Shown piece by piece: positions 12,830 through 14,674 of a stretch of DNA of 14,674 bases. A model generated the notes under the pieces. The model had not been told where the DNA came from, made no database searches, and was given only the letters and a program-made list of their open reading frames with translations. Source of the stretch: CAXRDE01 sp964342365 (lineage in GTDB: Bacteria; Cyanobacteriota; Sericytochromatia; UBA7694); assembly GCA_964342365.1 (NCBI GenBank), contig CAYFGW010000119.1:1-14674 (forward strand). The letters run 5' to 3'. A program made the position numbers and the translations under genes. The first letter of the stretch is position 1, and each line of letters begins with the position of its first letter.

Positions 12830-14674
12830 CTACTTTATTATATCCCGTTTGGCGTTCAACTTGCGTACTTTTCGGGCCTCTTCTAGCTGTTTCAGGCTGT
12901 GTTGGGCCTCCTGATAAACCCCGTGGTGATCTTCGGAATTGCCAAAACGAAGACGGAGCAAGTGAGCCAGAAAAATATTCAACTGCTCTTGCTCACCGGG
13001 ATTGAGTAACGGGGCTATGTCCTGCTGCCAGTGAGACAGGGCCCGACGCTCGGGTGAAGGGAGCTCTCTGGCGGTAAGCCACTGTTCAAAAGCTTCATAA
13101 AGCTGCTCATAAGATTTTTCTGGACGGGTATAGTCCAGATTTTCACCGGAAACGAGCTGCTGACGGCGGCGACGTTTGAGTCCCTGATTGAGTGCCAGAA
13201 AACAAATTAAAAAGAGGTAAAACAGGGGGCTCTTGAGCAGTTGTAACGTAGCCCCCTGCAGGGCCGTTAGCAGTTCTTGAAAGCGCAGGGTGGCCCAGCG
13301 TTTTTGCCAGCTTTCCAGAGTTAGCTGAATGGCGGTACTGATTTCATTCCACCATCCCGGGCGCTCACCGCTGCCGGTAATGGCCGCCAGATCTCCCGGC
13401 GGTGTGGGATCAAAGGGACGCCAGAGATTGGCCTCCGTATCCAGAATCTCTACCCAGTCATGAGCTTCTTTTTCACGCACCACCCACTGGCGCGATACGC
13501 GATTGTAATCCATGCTGCGCCAGCCGCTGACCACATGGGCCGGTACGTTCAAACTGCGCAGCATCAGCGTCATGCCTGAGGCATACCAGGAACACCAGGC
13601 CGAACGCCGTTGTTGAATAAAGGCCACCGTGGGATCCGTGCCTGAATTGAGCGGGGCCATGCGTAGACTGTAGCTGAAATTTTTGCGAAACCAGGATTCA
13701 ATAGCTTCAGCCCGTTCACGATCGGAAGTGGCGTTGCGGGTGATTTCCTGAGCCAGAGGACGTAAAGCCCGCTGCACATCGGGCGGTATGCGCAAATTTT
13801 CGTTTTTCAGGTTTTCATCGTATATGGCCCGGGACAGGCGTTCCGGGTGCAACCAGAGGGTGTACTCGTGTTGGGGTTGACGCAATTCGCGGCGCAAGAG
13901 GCCATATCTATTCTGATACACGGGCACCTCCCGGGGCAGTTCCACCAGCACGGTTTCTTTGGGAAAGAACAACAGTCCGTTATAGTGGTCGCGCATGCTG
14001 ACCTGCAGTTTTTTCAATCCATCGCGGGAGGCTCCTTCATCCTGTACTGCATAGGTGGCGGTGTTTTCCGCGGGGTCCGAAGCGTAGGGGAGAGGCGCGT
14101 GCAATGTTTCTTCGGGAGACCAGGTGCCGTTGTCATAACGGGTTAAAACATTGCCACGCCAGTAGTCGGGCACCTGTGAGCCGGTAATCACAAAGGCAAT
14201 TTTATCGGAGAGTTGAATACTCTGATTGCCGCGCAGACGGGTTAACCCTGAAAAGCCACTCCAGCTTTCAGGGCCGTCCTGCAACCATCGATTCAGCATA
14301 TCGCTAAAGCGTCTGTCGGTGTATTCTGCCGTGCGAATTAAACCGAGTCCTGAAGTCACTGCCAGGACCAGCAGGACCACAACCGTTAGCCCCATGCGTT
14401 GCTGACGCAAAAAGGCCAGGGGGGTGGAACGCATCAACAGATAGAGTAATAATCCTACAAAAAAGCAGCCGACGCTGGCCAGATAAAGGGTGCGGTGCCC
14501 CTGATAATACAAAGAGATTCCCGTGCCCATAAAAAACAATCCCGTGGAAAACAGCTGCCAGTTAAAACTTCGGCTGCGCCAGCAAAACCATTGCACCGTA
14601 ATTAAAATGGCCAGGGTGTACATGATGGACTCCACCCAGCCCAGATTGTAAATGGCCACGGCCTGCACGTCTCT
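12830..14674 (-). CDS. TgpA-like membrane transglutaminase (possibly 5'-truncated by window)
   Basis: At least 612 residues counted from GTG at 14668; the frame stays open to the right edge, so the real start may lie outside. Four hydrophobic segments are visible in residues 10-112, followed by a periplasmic DUF3488-like region (ITGSQVPDYWRGNVLTRYDN at 161-180). A transglutaminase core carries the full triad: Cys359 in RSAWCSWYASGMTLMLRSL, His403 in KEAHDWVEI, Asp420 in WRPFDPTPPG. A further membrane helix (482-497) with a basic stop-transfer (KRRRRQQ) leads to a cytoplasmic DUF4129-like tail (519-576). This is the architecture of TgpA/YebA-type proteins, often coded with a MoxR ATPase and a DUF58 protein, which would be expected beyond the right edge. 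Sixteen bases separate its stop from the next gene. Confidence 0.88.
   Translation of the reverse strand, partial: RDVQAVAIYNLGWVESIMYTLAILITVQWFCWRSRSFNWQLFSTGLFFMGTGISLYYQGHRTLYLASVGCFFVGLLLYLLMRSTPLAFLRQQRMGLTVVVLLVLAVTSGLGLIRTAEYTDRRFSDMLNRWLQDGPESWSGFSGLTRLRGNQSIQLSDKIAFVITGSQVPDYWRGNVLTRYDNGTWSPEETLHAPLPYASDPAENTATYAVQDEGASRDGLKKLQVSMRDHYNGLLFFPKETVLVELPREVPVYQNRYGLLRRELRQPQHEYTLWLHPERLSRAIYDENLKNENLRIPPDVQRALRPLAQEITRNATSDRERAEAIESWFRKNFSYSLRMAPLNSGTDPTVAFIQQRRSAWCSWYASGMTLMLRSLNVPAHVVSGWRSMDYNRVSRQWVVREKEAHDWVEILDTEANLWRPFDPTPPGDLAAITGSGERPGWWNEISTAIQLTLESWQKRWATLRFQELLTALQGATLQLLKSPLFYLFLICFLALNQGLKRRRRQQLVSGENLDYTRPEKSYEQLYEAFEQWLTARELPSPERRALSHWQQDIAPLLNPGEQEQLNIFLAHLLRLRFGNSEDHHGVYQEAQHSLKQLEEARKVRKLNAKRDIIK

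Overview
The window is densely coded, has no RNA genes, CRISPR arrays or recognisable insertion sequences, and comes from a diderm (Gram-negative-type) bacterium. This follows from two outer-membrane beta-barrel proteins ending in Phe, a lipobox lipoprotein, a Blc-like lipocalin and several Sec signal peptides. The BioY-like protein carries a GGG.AY.QQPT.G signature that resembles cyanobacterial-type BioY. This makes a relative of Cyanobacteria (for example Vampirovibrionia/Melainabacteria) a plausible but unproven source. No gene-free stretch exceeds 300 bases; the longest is the AT-rich divergent spacer near 1099-1320.

Layout. (1) 1-1098, minus strand: a BioY-like membrane protein abuts a FecCD/BtuC-type ABC importer permease that runs off the left edge. 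(2) 1321-4942, plus strand, divergent from region 1: a tight four-gene operon of outer-membrane porin, periplasmic FMN-binding protein, PepSY-type two-helix membrane protein and ApbE flavin transferase. The ApbE is expected to attach FMN covalently to the TGSTISS motif of the FMN-binding protein, so the set reads as an exported flavin redox module. The spacer between regions 1 and 2 holds a direct-repeat/palindrome/direct-repeat array that could co-regulate both sides. (3) 4920-6337, minus: a SAM methyltransferase followed by a membrane-anchored lipocalin, whose 3' end overlaps the end of apbE. (4) 6438-7759, plus: a small outer-membrane barrel and a lipoprotein of unknown function. (5) 7764-8267, minus: a DUF4385 protein. 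(6) 8345-14674, minus, transcribed right to left: a TgpA-like membrane transglutaminase (possibly cut at the right edge), a large protein with three peptidoglycan-binding-like repeats and a putative caspase-fold His/Cys domain, and a GH31 alpha-glucosidase. These three are spaced like one operon.

The two parts most likely to hold something undescribed are the porin/FMN-binding/PepSY/ApbE cassette with its repeat-rich control region and divergent importer, and the peptidoglycan-binding/caspase-like protein, which has no visible export signal and sits beside a transglutaminase. All function calls come from reading motifs; no database search was run.
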